Notes under the pieces: model-generated
What the model was told of the DNA's origin: nothing
Seen by the model: only the letters and a program-made list of their open reading frames with translations
Databases searched by the model: none
Assembly: GCA_965262485.1 (NCBI GenBank)
Contig: OZ253540.1
Location: 372,001 to 436,000, forward strand
Origin: Bin87 sp965262485
Lineage (GTDB): Bacteria > Chloroflexota > Dehalococcoidia > Lucifugimonadales > UBA3495
Length of the DNA stretch: 64,000 nucleotides
Direction: 5' to 3'
In this document: piece by piece, positions 27,656 to 35,155 of the stretch
How positions within the stretch are numbered: position 1 is the first letter of the stretch
Layout of the letters: every line of letters begins with the position of its first letter
Position numbers and translations under genes: made by a program

Positions 27656-27940
27656 TTGTGCTGACGCAGTCGTGGTATTGGACCGAATCCGTCGGAAGGC
27701 CATTCGTTTACCGGATTCTTCCATCGTTCCGAATGCCTCAGTGCCACCGTACATCTCCAAGGCTTGGGCGGTCCTTCTCCAAAGTGATCTTTCGTCCGTC
27801 GCAAGAGGCGTCTTGTACGCTCTCCGCAGATTGCAAAGATGTCCAAATATCCGTACAATAACCGAACATGTGTTCGGGAGGTTTTTGAAGAGAGGAACCA
27901 TGGACTTTCTGAAGGTACGCGGTTCCTGCAGGGCCCGGTA
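27656..27940. other. Spacer before the first recombinase-type leader
   Basis: No gene that I can support; a minus-strand frame overlaps it without recognisable content. Confidence 0.4.
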
Positions 27941-27942
27941 AG

Positions 27943-28013
27943 GTCGCCAGCGGCGTGCGTCGCGCTCCTGCCGGCGATGGCAGGACACGATTTGGGTAGC
28001 GAGGAGGACTGAT
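27943..28013 (+). promoter_or_regulatory. Recombinase leader hairpin, copy 1
   Basis: GTCGCC (27943-27948) can pair with GGCGAT (27973-27978). Exactly 35 nt then separate the stem from ATG 28014, including GAGGAGG. The same layout occurs at 29610 and 32876. Confidence 0.6.
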
Positions 28014-28202
28014 ATGTCCGAGAGGAAAGAGGAAGCAGGCTCCAACGTTGTGGATAGGATCTTTCGGCTTGCTGTCGAAGGCTGGAGTTCATCTCAGATT
28101 GCCGAGATGTTGAACGAGGACGCAATCCGGTCGGACCGGGGGCGGGTTTGGTGTACCGACCAGTTGAACCGCTTGTTTGGCTTTCGGCGCGATGAGGATT
28201 GA
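28014..28202 (+). CDS. Mini protein made only of the start of a serine-recombinase DNA-binding domain (copy A)
   Basis: 62 residues (MSERKEEAGSNVVDRIFRLA and then VEGWSSSQIAEMLNEDAIRS). It aligns with one segment of large serine recombinases, such as ARVLKRIFRQYNEGWSMYRI of the 32,947 gene, and has neither a catalytic domain nor a zinc ribbon. The start is ATG with GAGGAGG upstream, and it ends two bases before the next recombinase-like start (28204). A second free-standing copy is at 31632-31811. It could be a decoy or regulator, or a deletion remnant. Confidence 0.65.
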   Translation: MSERKEEAGSNVVDRIFRLAVEGWSSSQIAEMLNEDAIRSDRGRVWCTDQLNRLFGFRRDED

Positions 28203-28203
28203 A

Positions 28204-28407
28204 ATGTCGAAAGAGAAGGAAACGGTAGCGGTCTGCGTCAGGGTGAGTACGTGGGGCCGGAGAGAGTGCGCGGCTCTGGAGACGCAGGCAGTGGAAGGAG
28301 GTTTACGTCATGTCGGAAACAGGAACGGGCAGCAGGGGTCCCGGCAGAAAAATGGAGTGGGGAGGGACTGGACCCTAGTCCGCCGCACCGGGATCAACCG
28401 AGCATGA
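28204..28407 (+). pseudogene. Serine recombinase N-terminal stub
   Basis: ATG 28204 starts MSKEKETVAVCVRVSTWGRR, aligning with the first 20 residues of the other recombinases; S15 follows RV as in active enzymes. After about 30 residues (ALETQAVEG) the similarity ends and the frame runs through the next small gene. Most of the catalytic domain is gone. Confidence 0.65.
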
Positions 28408-28555
28408 ACTCCTCGACGCGGTCGTAGTTTTTGCCGTTGGCCAGACACAGTTCGCGCCTGGCGGGCGGCTCCTGATCGCCAAATTGGGTAGCCGCGTGCT
28501 CGACCGAGGACCGCCGTGGGGTGCTGACATATCTGCCCCAGTTGCACCTGTTTGA
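28310..28555 (+). pseudogene. Broken paralog of the 128-residue protein at 31200
   Basis: ATG 28310 (GGAGG upstream) gives MSETGTGSRGPGRKMEWGGT, then GP and a TAG at 28376-28378. The paralog at 31200 has TCG (serine) in the same place. Beyond the TAG the frame stays open to 28553 and keeps weak similarity (SAAPGSTEHELLDAVVVF against SAAPRPVEREPEEVVV). A single nonsense change and divergence explain it. Confidence 0.6.
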
Positions 28556-28568
28556 ATGGAGGTTCATC

Positions 28569-29132
28569 GTGACTGCCAAACAAAAACAGCGACCGGGCCC
28601 TGATGGGCCCGGCCCCCTCTCGGAGCCGCTCCAGAGCCTAGTAACTCAAGCGTCTCCCCGCCCTGACCAGACTGAGTCTGGCAATAGGCGTGTCAATGTT
28701 ACACCACTGAATCTGAATGCGCTAGATTTTCGCACGTTCGGTGGCGTTCTGAAATGCCCCGAACAGCGCGTTTATGGTACGCAGCCGTCGCACGGAGCTA
28801 CAACAGCAGTTATGGCCGACCCGGAAACGTCGGACGCCAATGCGGGGTTGATTGGGACATTGTCCTGGGTTGGCGACAGCGATATGCGGATCGAGGTTGA
28901 CTTGGTGCGCGCTGAGTACCCAGGCCCCAGGCGTGAATTGGTGCGGCTGATGCTGGTCGAGGCGCTGAGCGCGTCTGCCCCTTTTGACGTTGCCGACTTC
29001 GATGTCGGTGCTGCTGCTGGTACTGGCGTCCGAGTACCGGTCGTAAGGCCTCAGCCTCCGCTTGCTGGTGCCGCGGCTCTGCCCTTGCCTTGCCCAGAGG
29101 CCAAAGAGGTCTCGGCTCTGGCCTCCGCCTGA
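28569..29132 (+). CDS. Hypothetical protein within the recombinase array
   Basis: 187 residues. GTG 28569 with TGGAGG eight bases upstream; the frame opens earlier, at 28521, without a site. The first half is proline/serine-rich and low-complexity. The second half (AGLIGTLSWVGDSDMRIEVD, LVRLMLVEALSASAPFDVAD) looks folded. A GGGCCC-TGAT-GGGCCC hairpin lies inside the first codons (about 28594-28609). I do not recognise it. Its position between recombinase-derived genes suggests element cargo. Confidence 0.5.
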   Translation: MTAKQKQRPGPDGPGPLSEPLQSLVTQASPRPDQTESGNRRVNVTPLNLNALDFRTFGGVLKCPEQRVYGTQPSHGATTAVMADPETSDANAGLIGTLSWVGDSDMRIEVDLVRAEYPGPRRELVRLMLVEALSASAPFDVADFDVGAAAGTGVRVPVVRPQPPLAGAAALPLPCPEAKEVSALASA

Positions 29133-29217
29133 AGCTCGGTGGGGCGTTTTGGTTCTGGACGGGCGTCCCCCTACTTACGTTTCGATTCACGTTCAATCAC
29201 ATTTACGGAGGAAATTA

Positions 29218-29540
29218 TGCAATCTGACGAATCTCGGGACGCCGCCAAGGTGCCCCACAAGTCCAAAACGGAACGCCATGCTGCGTTCTCTGTCCGCGTG
29301 CGAGTCATCCAACCGGAGAAGTCACTTCCTACTCTGAAGGAGCAGATTGAGGGCTGCGTGAAGCGGGCCGTAGAGGGCGGTTTACTCGTCGGTCCCGACC
29401 ACATCCACCAGGAACAGGGGACTGGCGCCGATCTCGACCGTACTCGCCTGGGCCAGCTCCTTCAGGCCGCGCAGGCCGGCGAGGTCGGCGTGGTCTACGT
29501 CTACGTGGTAGACCGCCTGCCGAATTGCGGTTCAGCCTAA
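29218..29540 (+). pseudogene. Serine recombinase catalytic-domain fragment without the active serine
   Basis: 107 residues from ATG 29218 (GGAGG upstream). QEQGTGADLDRTRLGQLLQA and VGVVYVYVVDRLP match the resolvase core (compare GSGADLDREQLTKLRRMAAA and VYSTDRLSRD). The N-terminal RVRVIQPEKS has no serine where RVSSS stands in the active copy. The ORF stops straight after DRLP, so half of the catalytic domain and all of the DNA-binding part are missing. Confidence 0.7.
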
Positions 29541-29609
29541 GGGAATGGACGTGCTGGGCGAACGGGGTAGAGGTGCTGGGGTAGGGCGGGTAATTCCGCT
29601 GTTGTAAAG

Positions 29610-29679
29610 GTCGCCGGCGACGCACCACGTACGTCGCCGGCGACGGCAGGAACCGAGTTTGACAACAAGGAGGACTGAT
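29610..29679 (+). promoter_or_regulatory. Recombinase leader hairpin, copy 2
   Basis: GTCGCCGGCGAC at 29610-29621 is repeated, and is its own complement, at 29633-29644, giving a perfect 12-bp stem. 35 nt follow before ATG 29680, including AAGGAGGACTGAT. Confidence 0.7.
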
Positions 29680-31112
29680 ATGTCGGGAAAGAAAAAGCAG
29701 GTTGCCATTTACACGCGCGTGAATTCGTCGGACCAGGAAGTGGCCACTCAGGCAGAGGCATGCACCAGGCTTGCGGTGTCTCTGGGGTTCCAGGTTGACG
29801 CGGAATGTGTTCACCGGGAAATCGGGTCGGGAGGGACCCTGGAGCGTGCGCAGTTGGCAAATCTCCGTCGCATGGCGTCTGCCGGTAAGCTGGACGCTCT
29901 GATCGTTTGCAGCGTTGAGCGGTTGTCGCGTAAACCCGTGGACTTGCTGGCGCTGCTGCGGGAGTTCGGCGAGCACGGCGTCGAGGTGCATTTTGTGCAG
30001 GGCTCGGCGGATTCCACGTCCGTACGCAATCTGCTGGAGGTCCTGCTTGAGAATCCGGAACTCCGGGAGTTGAGAGGCATGCGTATTGCGGCTCTTGGCG
30101 GGCAGAACCAACCCTATGGTTACGATTTCGACCCGGTGGCAAAAAAACGCTTGGTGAACGAAGCGGAAGCCAGGGTCGTGGAGAGGATTTTTCGGCTGTG
30201 CGCCGCAGGCTGGAGCGTGTATCGGATCGCCACGACGTTGAACGCGGCAGGTGTTCGGTCAAAGACGGGTGGTCTTTGGAGAGTAAGTGCGCTCCGCAGG
30301 ATCTTGTCTAACACGTCCTACATGGGGGTGGATTACTACGGGAACACCTAGACAGTTCGTAGGGGCCGCGACAAGGGCAAGCGGGTTGCCACACCGAGAG
30401 AGGAGTTGATTGAAATGAATGGGTACACACCGGCGATTATCTCAGAGGCTTTGTTCCAGAAGGTGCAGGCACGGTTGGCAGCGGAGCCGCGTTTTCGGGG
30501 AGATAAGGCACGCCCGCACTTCTTGACAGGTTTTGTCAAATGTCAGGTGTGCCGAACCTCGATGACCGTACATGAACGCACCGGGAAGTGTTTGTACTAC
30601 CGGTGCAGCGGGGCTCCCCGGGCGGAAGTATGTGGAAGTGCTGATCAAGAAGACTGCCGGGTTAGGGCCATCAACGTGGCTCGGTTGGAGAACTGGGTTT
30701 GGTCTCACGCGACGGCGACGGTTCGGGGCCAGAATGGAGTAATCGTGGATCTGGAGAGAGACCTCCTGTACGCGGCTTGGAGATTGAGCAGGAATTCGGA
30801 CGGCTCCTCGGCGAGATCCGAAAATTGAAGCAAGAGGTGGTGTGCTTAGAGATGGAAGACATGAAAAGGTTGCCGGCTTTGCTGGCGGGCCTGTGGGCAC
30901 GTTTCGTGGTGCTGGAGGAGCAGCGCGCGATGGTAGAAACCTCGGTCACTGCATGTGAGCGCGTCCGCGAGTACTGCTTGGGGGTGTCGGAACAGCTGGC
31001 AGAAATGGATGACGCCTGCAAGAGGGACCTGATGGCGCGTTTGCGGATGAAAGTTCTGGTGGTCGGAGCGGAGGTAGAGATCACGGCAGAGATTGACCTG
31101 GATTTTTGGTAG
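29680..31112 (+). pseudogene. Large serine recombinase with an in-frame stop, a frameshift and a lost catalytic serine
   Basis: ATG 29680 starts MSGKKKQVAIYTRVNSSDQE; asparagine replaces the active serine at residue 15. The resolvase core (VERLSRKPVDLL) and recombinase domain (AGWSVYRIATTLNAAGVRSK) follow. A TAG at 30349-30351 sits where the other copies read arginine (GKTRSV). The same frame continues through GYTPAIISEALFQKV and a zinc-ribbon-like region with one CxxC (VKCQVC). At about 30,770 the frame shifts, and the coiled coil resumes as LEIEQEFGRLLGEIRKLKQE to the TAG at 31112. Three independent lesions make this an inactive copy of the 32,947 gene. Confidence 0.8.
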
Positions 31113-31199
31113 CTGGCCATTGCTGCCTGATTGGGTGGCGACGGGTCGGCTGGTTTGTGTTTCACGAGATGTCCACAGATGGGCAAGGAGAGGAATGTC

Positions 31200-31586
31200 A
31201 TGAAAAAAGAGTTGACGGGCCCGGCGGGGTCCAGCAGAAAAAAAGCGCCGCGGGAGATTGGACCCTCGTCCGCGGCACCACGACCAGTCGAGCGGGAACC
31301 CGAGGAGGTCGTGGTCAATCATACGACCCTCGGAGAGGGTTTTCAATCGGCAGCGGGACCTCGCGGCATCTGGCCCGAGGAGAGGTCGCTGGACCTGGAC
31401 GGTGCGCACATTGAGGGCTGGGTGGCCGGTGTTCCTGTCGTGGACGGCGTGGCGGACAGCGGGTGGCAGGAGTGCGAGGGCGGCCGGGTTCGGCTGGTGG
31501 TTCGGGTGACGGACAGTCCGGACCAGAAAGAATGGGTGCGTGCGATAGCGCACGGCGGTGCCTACGCCAAGGAGGTGCTCTGGTAG
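31200..31586 (+). CDS. Hypothetical 128-residue protein, paralog of 28310
   Basis: ATG 31200 has AAGGAGAGG upstream. The N-terminus (MKKELTGPAGSSRKKAPREI) is basic. The C-terminal part contains a repeated valine-rich, beta-like pattern (GWVAGVPVVDGVADSGW, RVRLVVRVTDSPDQKEWVRA). It is not a known family to me. The conserved position between a recombinase and a mini recombinase-domain gene, in both copies, hints at a shared element-borne role. Confidence 0.55.
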   Translation: MKKELTGPAGSSRKKAPREIGPSSAAPRPVEREPEEVVVNHTTLGEGFQSAAGPRGIWPEERSLDLDGAHIEGWVAGVPVVDGVADSGWQECEGGRVRLVVRVTDSPDQKEWVRAIAHGGAYAKEVLW

Positions 31587-31631
31587 AGCGGGCGACTTCA
31601 GGAATTGATTTGGACGACAAGGAGGATAGGC

Positions 31632-31811
31632 ATGCCGGAAAGGATAGAAGAAGCGGAATTCAGAGCCGTCAAAAGGATCTTTTGCCTTTTTGCCGAAGGC
31701 TGGAGCTTGGTTCGGATTGCCGAGTTGTTGAACGAGGAAGAAGCGTGGTCGAGCAGGGAACGAGTTTGGAGTGCTGAGCGGTTGAATGGTGTTTTCAGTA
31801 AGGAGGATTGA
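31632..31811 (+). CDS. Mini recombinase-domain protein (copy B)
   Basis: 59 residues from ATG 31632 (AAGGAGG upstream): MPERIEEAEFRAVKRIFCLF and AEGWSLVRIAELLNEEEAWS. It aligns over its whole length with copy A at 28014 and with the recombinase-domain segment of the large enzymes. The TGA is followed one base later by the ATG of the next recombinase, the same layout as 28014/28204. Confidence 0.65.
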   Translation: MPERIEEAEFRAVKRIFCLFAEGWSLVRIAELLNEEEAWSSRERVWSAERLNGVFSKED

Positions 31812-31812
31812 C

Positions 31813-32679
31813 ATGTCGAAGAACCGGACGAGGGTTGTGGCCTACGCACGCATTACGTCGGTCGCCCAGGCCGACGGGACGTCGCTGGACATGCAGGCGG
31901 CGGAGATGGTCAGGTTGGCGAACGATATGGGTTACGGGATTGACCCGGGAGAGGTGCTCAGGGAGATTGCGTCGGGTGCCAGCCTGGACCGGCCGCAGTT
32001 GTACAAGATTCGCCGCATGGCGGCTGCCGGGGAGTTTGATGCGCTGTTCGTCTACAGCATCGACCGTTTGTCTCGTGATCCGGTGGACCTGTTGGTGCTG
32101 GTAAGGGAGTTGGAGGCGCACAGCGTGGCGGTGCATTTCGTGCGCGGCCCGTCGGATTCCACGCCGGAGGATGAACTGTTGCGGTGTGTGGTCGGGCTTT
32201 CCGAGCAACAGTGGCTTGTCAATCTCCGGGAGCGCGTGATTCGTGGCAAGGATGCCGCAGCTCGCAGTGGTCGGATGCCCACAGGCCTCCGGGTTCAGCC
32301 CTACGGTTACGACCTGGACCCGGAGACCAAGAAGCGGGTGGTCAACGCGGTGGAGGCCGAAGTTGTGGTGAGGGTCTTTAGCCTTTACGCCGAAGGCTGG
32401 GACATATACCGGATAGTCAAGATGTTGAACGGGGAAGGGGTCAGGACGAAAATGGGCAAGGCGTGGAGCCGGGTGGGGCTTCATCGGATGTTGTCGAACT
32501 CTTCTTACATTGGAGTGGATTACTACGGCAAGACGAGGAGCGTTGGTGTACACCTTGGTGGAGGCAAGCAGGTTGCCACACCGAGAGAGGAGTGGATTGA
32601 GATCAGGGGGCACACCCCTGCGCTGATTTCGGAGACTTTGTTTCAAACCGTGCAGGGACGATTGGTGGAATCACGGTAG
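31813..32679 (+). CDS. Serine recombinase lacking zinc ribbon/coiled coil, catalytic Ser replaced by Thr
   Basis: 288 residues from ATG 31813 (AAGGAGG upstream). The resolvase domain has YARITSVAQADGTSL, with T15 in place of the active serine, but keeps GASLDRPQLYKIRRMAAAGE and VYSIDRLSRDPVDLL. The recombinase domain (AEGWDIYRIVKMLNGEGVRT, SNSSYIGVDYYGKTRSVG) is complete. The protein ends at ISETLFQTVQGRLVESR with a TAG, where the full-length copy goes on to the zinc ribbon and coiled coil. It probably binds DNA but is not expected to cut; this could be a decayed copy. Confidence 0.8.
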   Translation: MSKNRTRVVAYARITSVAQADGTSLDMQAAEMVRLANDMGYGIDPGEVLREIASGASLDRPQLYKIRRMAAAGEFDALFVYSIDRLSRDPVDLLVLVRELEAHSVAVHFVRGPSDSTPEDELLRCVVGLSEQQWLVNLRERVIRGKDAAARSGRMPTGLRVQPYGYDLDPETKKRVVNAVEAEVVVRVFSLYAEGWDIYRIVKMLNGEGVRTKMGKAWSRVGLHRMLSNSSYIGVDYYGKTRSVGVHLGGGKQVATPREEWIEIRGHTPALISETLFQTVQGRLVESR

Positions 32680-32875
32680 GGCCGTCGAGGTAGACGGAAA
32701 TGTTGGTTCCTGATGGAAAGTGTTGCAAGGTGCGGGTTTGCGTAGGGTCGCAGAGCGGAACTCAAGGGGTCGGCAGTCATTGACGCCGGAGACGCAACAA
32801 GTGGCTAAACGCAAAGCCCAGGCTTTTCGGGGTGGAGTGTTTCGTGTGGGGCGGATATTTCCGCCTGTTGGAAAA
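32680..32875. other. Degenerate 3' remnant and spacer
   Basis: Short stop-rich frames follow the truncated recombinase; any remains of its zinc ribbon are too degraded to align by eye. Confidence 0.4.
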
Positions 32876-32946
32876 GTCGCCGGTGGCGTACGTGTTGCGT
32901 CTGTCGGCGACGGTCAGAATTCAGTTTAACGGCAAGGAGGTTTGTT
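32876..32946 (+). promoter_or_regulatory. Recombinase leader hairpin, copy 3
   Basis: GTCGCCGG (32876-32883) pairs with CGGCGAC (32905-32911). 35 nt follow to ATG 32947, including AAGGAGG. Stem span and distance to the start match copies 1 and 2. Confidence 0.7.
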
Positions 32947-34707
32947 ATGCCGGCAAAGAACAAGAAGGGCAAGGTCTACCCAAGGGTGAGTTCTTCAGTT
33001 CAGGAAGATGGGACGTCACTGGGCACGCAGAGAGCTGAATGTATCAAACTTGCGAATTCTCTGGGGTACGAGATTGGACTGGAGGACGTTCTCCCCGAGG
33101 TTGGGTCTGGCGCGGACTTGGATCGGGAGCAGTTGACCAAGCTGCGTCGTATGGCGGCCGCTGGTGAGTTTGACGCCCTGTTCGTTTACAGTACTGACCG
33201 TTTGTCGCGTGATCCGGTGGAATTGCTGGTGGTATTGCGAGAGTTCGCAGCGCGCGGTGTGGAGGTGTATTTCGTGCAAGAACCGTCGGACTCCACGCCC
33301 GAGGGTGAACTGGTGAAGTTCGTGCGCGGGTATGCGTGGAGCCAGGAGCGTTCCATGTTTCGGGAGCGGTCCATAAGGGGCAAGAACGCTGTGGCTCGCA
33401 GTGGTCGTGTTCCGACGGGTGCAAGGAACCAGCCGTATGGTTACGATCTAGATCCTGAGACTCGAGAGCGGCTGGTGAACGAGGGGGAAGCGCGTGTCTT
33501 GAAGAGGATCTTCCGACAATATAACGAAGGTTGGAGCATGTACCGGATTGCGAGGACGTTGAACGAGGAAGGGATCCCGTCGAAAACAGGAACGTCTTGG
33601 AGCGTGGTCACGATTCGAGGAGTCTTGACGAACGCGAGCTGCGTGGGGATAGATTATTACGGGAAGACCAGAAGCGTCGGTGGGGATCGCGGCAAGGGTA
33701 AGCAGGTTGCCGCCCCAAGAGAGGAGTGGATCGAAATAAAGGGGTACTCACCGCCGTTGATTTCGGAAGCATTGTTCCGGCAGGTCAACGAGCGGTTGGA
33801 AGAGGCTCAGGAGCGGCTTCTGGGCCGACCCGTCCGGCGGTACTTGCTGACCGGCTATGTGAGGTGTGGGAGGTGCGGGGGGTCTGTGGTCGGAGCTGGT
33901 CATGCGGGAAACTATTGGTACTACCGGTGCAGTGCGAGGGCGCGGGGGGCGGTTCGTGGGGAAAATGGCTGTGAGGGCAGTTACAGCATCAACGTGGAAT
34001 GGTTGCACGACCAGGTGTGGTCGCACGTGGTGGCGATGGTTCAGGACCCGAGCGGGGTAATTGCGGACTTGGAGTCGAGCTACCGGACGGGTGGTGGCGC
34101 GATTGGGCAGGAAATTGAGCGACTGCAGGGCGAGGTACGCAGGTTGGAACAAGAGGAGGTGCGCTTGCTGGGGTTGTACCAACGGGGCACTATCCGTGTC
34201 GAGCTTCTGGAAGCTCAGACGCAGACGTTATCGGGTACGCTGGAGGTCCTACGGGGACGACTGTCTGCGCTGGCGGAGCAGCAAGAGAGGGAGGAAGTCG
34301 TGATGGCGGCGGGGGATCGCATTCGCGATTACTGCCTGAAGGTGGCTGTGGGTCTGGAAGAGCTGGATGACGATGGGAAGCGGGCGTTGTTGTCGCGCTT
34401 GGGAGTGAAGGTACTGGCCGTAAAGCGGGACGTGATGATCACGGCAGACATTGATCCTGGGTTTTTGATAAATGAAGGCACATGCTCATGCGTATGCCGT
34501 TGGGGTTGTTCATGGGAATGGGGCCGACTCCCCCGGATTCCGGATGGTTCATGTCGGCATCTTCAGGGTATCCGGCGTCAACGGCGGCCTGGAAAAAGGC
34601 TTGCTGGAATGGCAACCAGTCGGGTTTCTGGAAACGGCGCACTGGGATGGGGCCGTCCGTGCCGTGAAAGTCATCGCGAATGTCGGTATCCGTTTCCAAC
34701 TTTCTGA
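32947..34707 (+). CDS. Full-length large serine recombinase (site-specific integrase) at the element end
   Basis: 586 residues as read; the family part ends near residue 508 (MITADIDPGFL) and the last 79 residues read through flanking chromosomal DNA. Resolvase domain: YPRVSSSVQEDGTSLGTQ with catalytic S15, GSGADLDREQLTKLRRMAAA, and the arginines in VYSTDRLSRDPVELL. Recombinase domain: RIFRQYNEGWSMYRIARTLN to CVGIDYYGKTRSV. Zinc ribbon: CGRCGG with a second cysteine cluster (YYRCSARARG, NGC). Coiled coil: EIERLQGEVRRLEQEEVRLL onward. Such enzymes integrate and excise elements at short att sites, and their gene usually lies next to one end. It is the only array member with all parts intact. 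Confidence 0.88.
   Translation: MPAKNKKGKVYPRVSSSVQEDGTSLGTQRAECIKLANSLGYEIGLEDVLPEVGSGADLDREQLTKLRRMAAAGEFDALFVYSTDRLSRDPVELLVVLREFAARGVEVYFVQEPSDSTPEGELVKFVRGYAWSQERSMFRERSIRGKNAVARSGRVPTGARNQPYGYDLDPETRERLVNEGEARVLKRIFRQYNEGWSMYRIARTLNEEGIPSKTGTSWSVVTIRGVLTNASCVGIDYYGKTRSVGGDRGKGKQVAAPREEWIEIKGYSPPLISEALFRQVNERLEEAQERLLGRPVRRYLLTGYVRCGRCGGSVVGAGHAGNYWYYRCSARARGAVRGENGCEGSYSINVEWLHDQVWSHVVAMVQDPSGVIADLESSYRTGGGAIGQEIERLQGEVRRLEQEEVRLLGLYQRGTIRVELLEAQTQTLSGTLEVLRGRLSALAEQQEREEVVMAAGDRIRDYCLKVAVGLEELDDDGKRALLSRLGVKVLAVKRDVMITADIDPGFLINEGTCSCVCRWGCSWEWGRLPRIPDGSCRHLQGIRRQRRPGKRLAGMATSRVSGNGALGWGRPCRESHRECRYPFPTF
34478..34497. other. Candidate attachment site / element right junction
   Basis: Imperfect palindrome with arms GCACATGC and GCGTATGC, where recombinase-type coding ends and the truncated GMC oxidoreductase begins on the other strand. 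Serine-integrase att sites are short imperfect palindromes, so the location fits; the crossover bases cannot be fixed from one junction. Confidence 0.45.
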
Positions 34708-35083
34708 AATAGGGCAACACGTTCACGTAAGCCCATTCATCGTTGCCCATGGCCGCCCAGGAGTCGTAATCTTCGGGAACGCCGCGCAGCAACACCTGGC
34801 CGTTGATCGCGCTGGTGCCGCCGACTACTTTGCCCCGGGGAACCGGCATGGGATCGGTTTGCTCGGGACGACCCCGGGCCTGGAATGACCAGTTGTGGGG
34901 TGCACCCGGTTGAGACGCGGTGGCGTTGTAACCGAATTTCAAATCTTCGGGGTAATGCTCAAAGTCGGTATAGTCGGGCCCTGCTTCCAGCAGCAACACC
35001 GAGCGGTTTGGGTCTTCTGACAAACGGGCGGCAACAACGCAGCCCGCCGAACCGGCGCCGATTACAATGACGTCGTATTTCAT
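34485..35083 (-). pseudogene. GMC oxidoreductase gene truncated by the integrative element
   Basis: ATG 35083 (GAGGAAAG upstream) starts MKYDVIVIGAGSAGCVVAAR, the FAD-binding GxGSAG motif, followed by VLLLEAGPDYTDFEHYPEDL and GGTSAINGQVLLRGVPEDYD. It is about 60% like the intact gene at 43686-45233. Similarity stops at MNNPNGIRMS, about residue 200 of 520, and a few foreign codons lead to a TGA at 34439. The substrate-binding part and the catalytic histidine are absent. It is the last gene of the minus-strand catabolic cluster starting at 37747. Confidence 0.85.
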
Positions 35084-35155
35084 GATTCTTTCCTCAATTG
35101 CAAAGTTATCGCCGTTCCGGTTTGGTCGCCTCGCGCCGCAATGACGGGTGAATCG

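Noticed and set aside
12350..30351. In-frame TAG codons in otherwise readable genes (12350, 28376, 30349), hinting at TAG recoding
   Set aside because: Normal genes here also end with TAG at natural positions (17066, 17760, 27653, 31110, 31584). The TAG-interrupted genes show other decay signs or paralogs with sense codons, so plain nonsense mutations are simpler.
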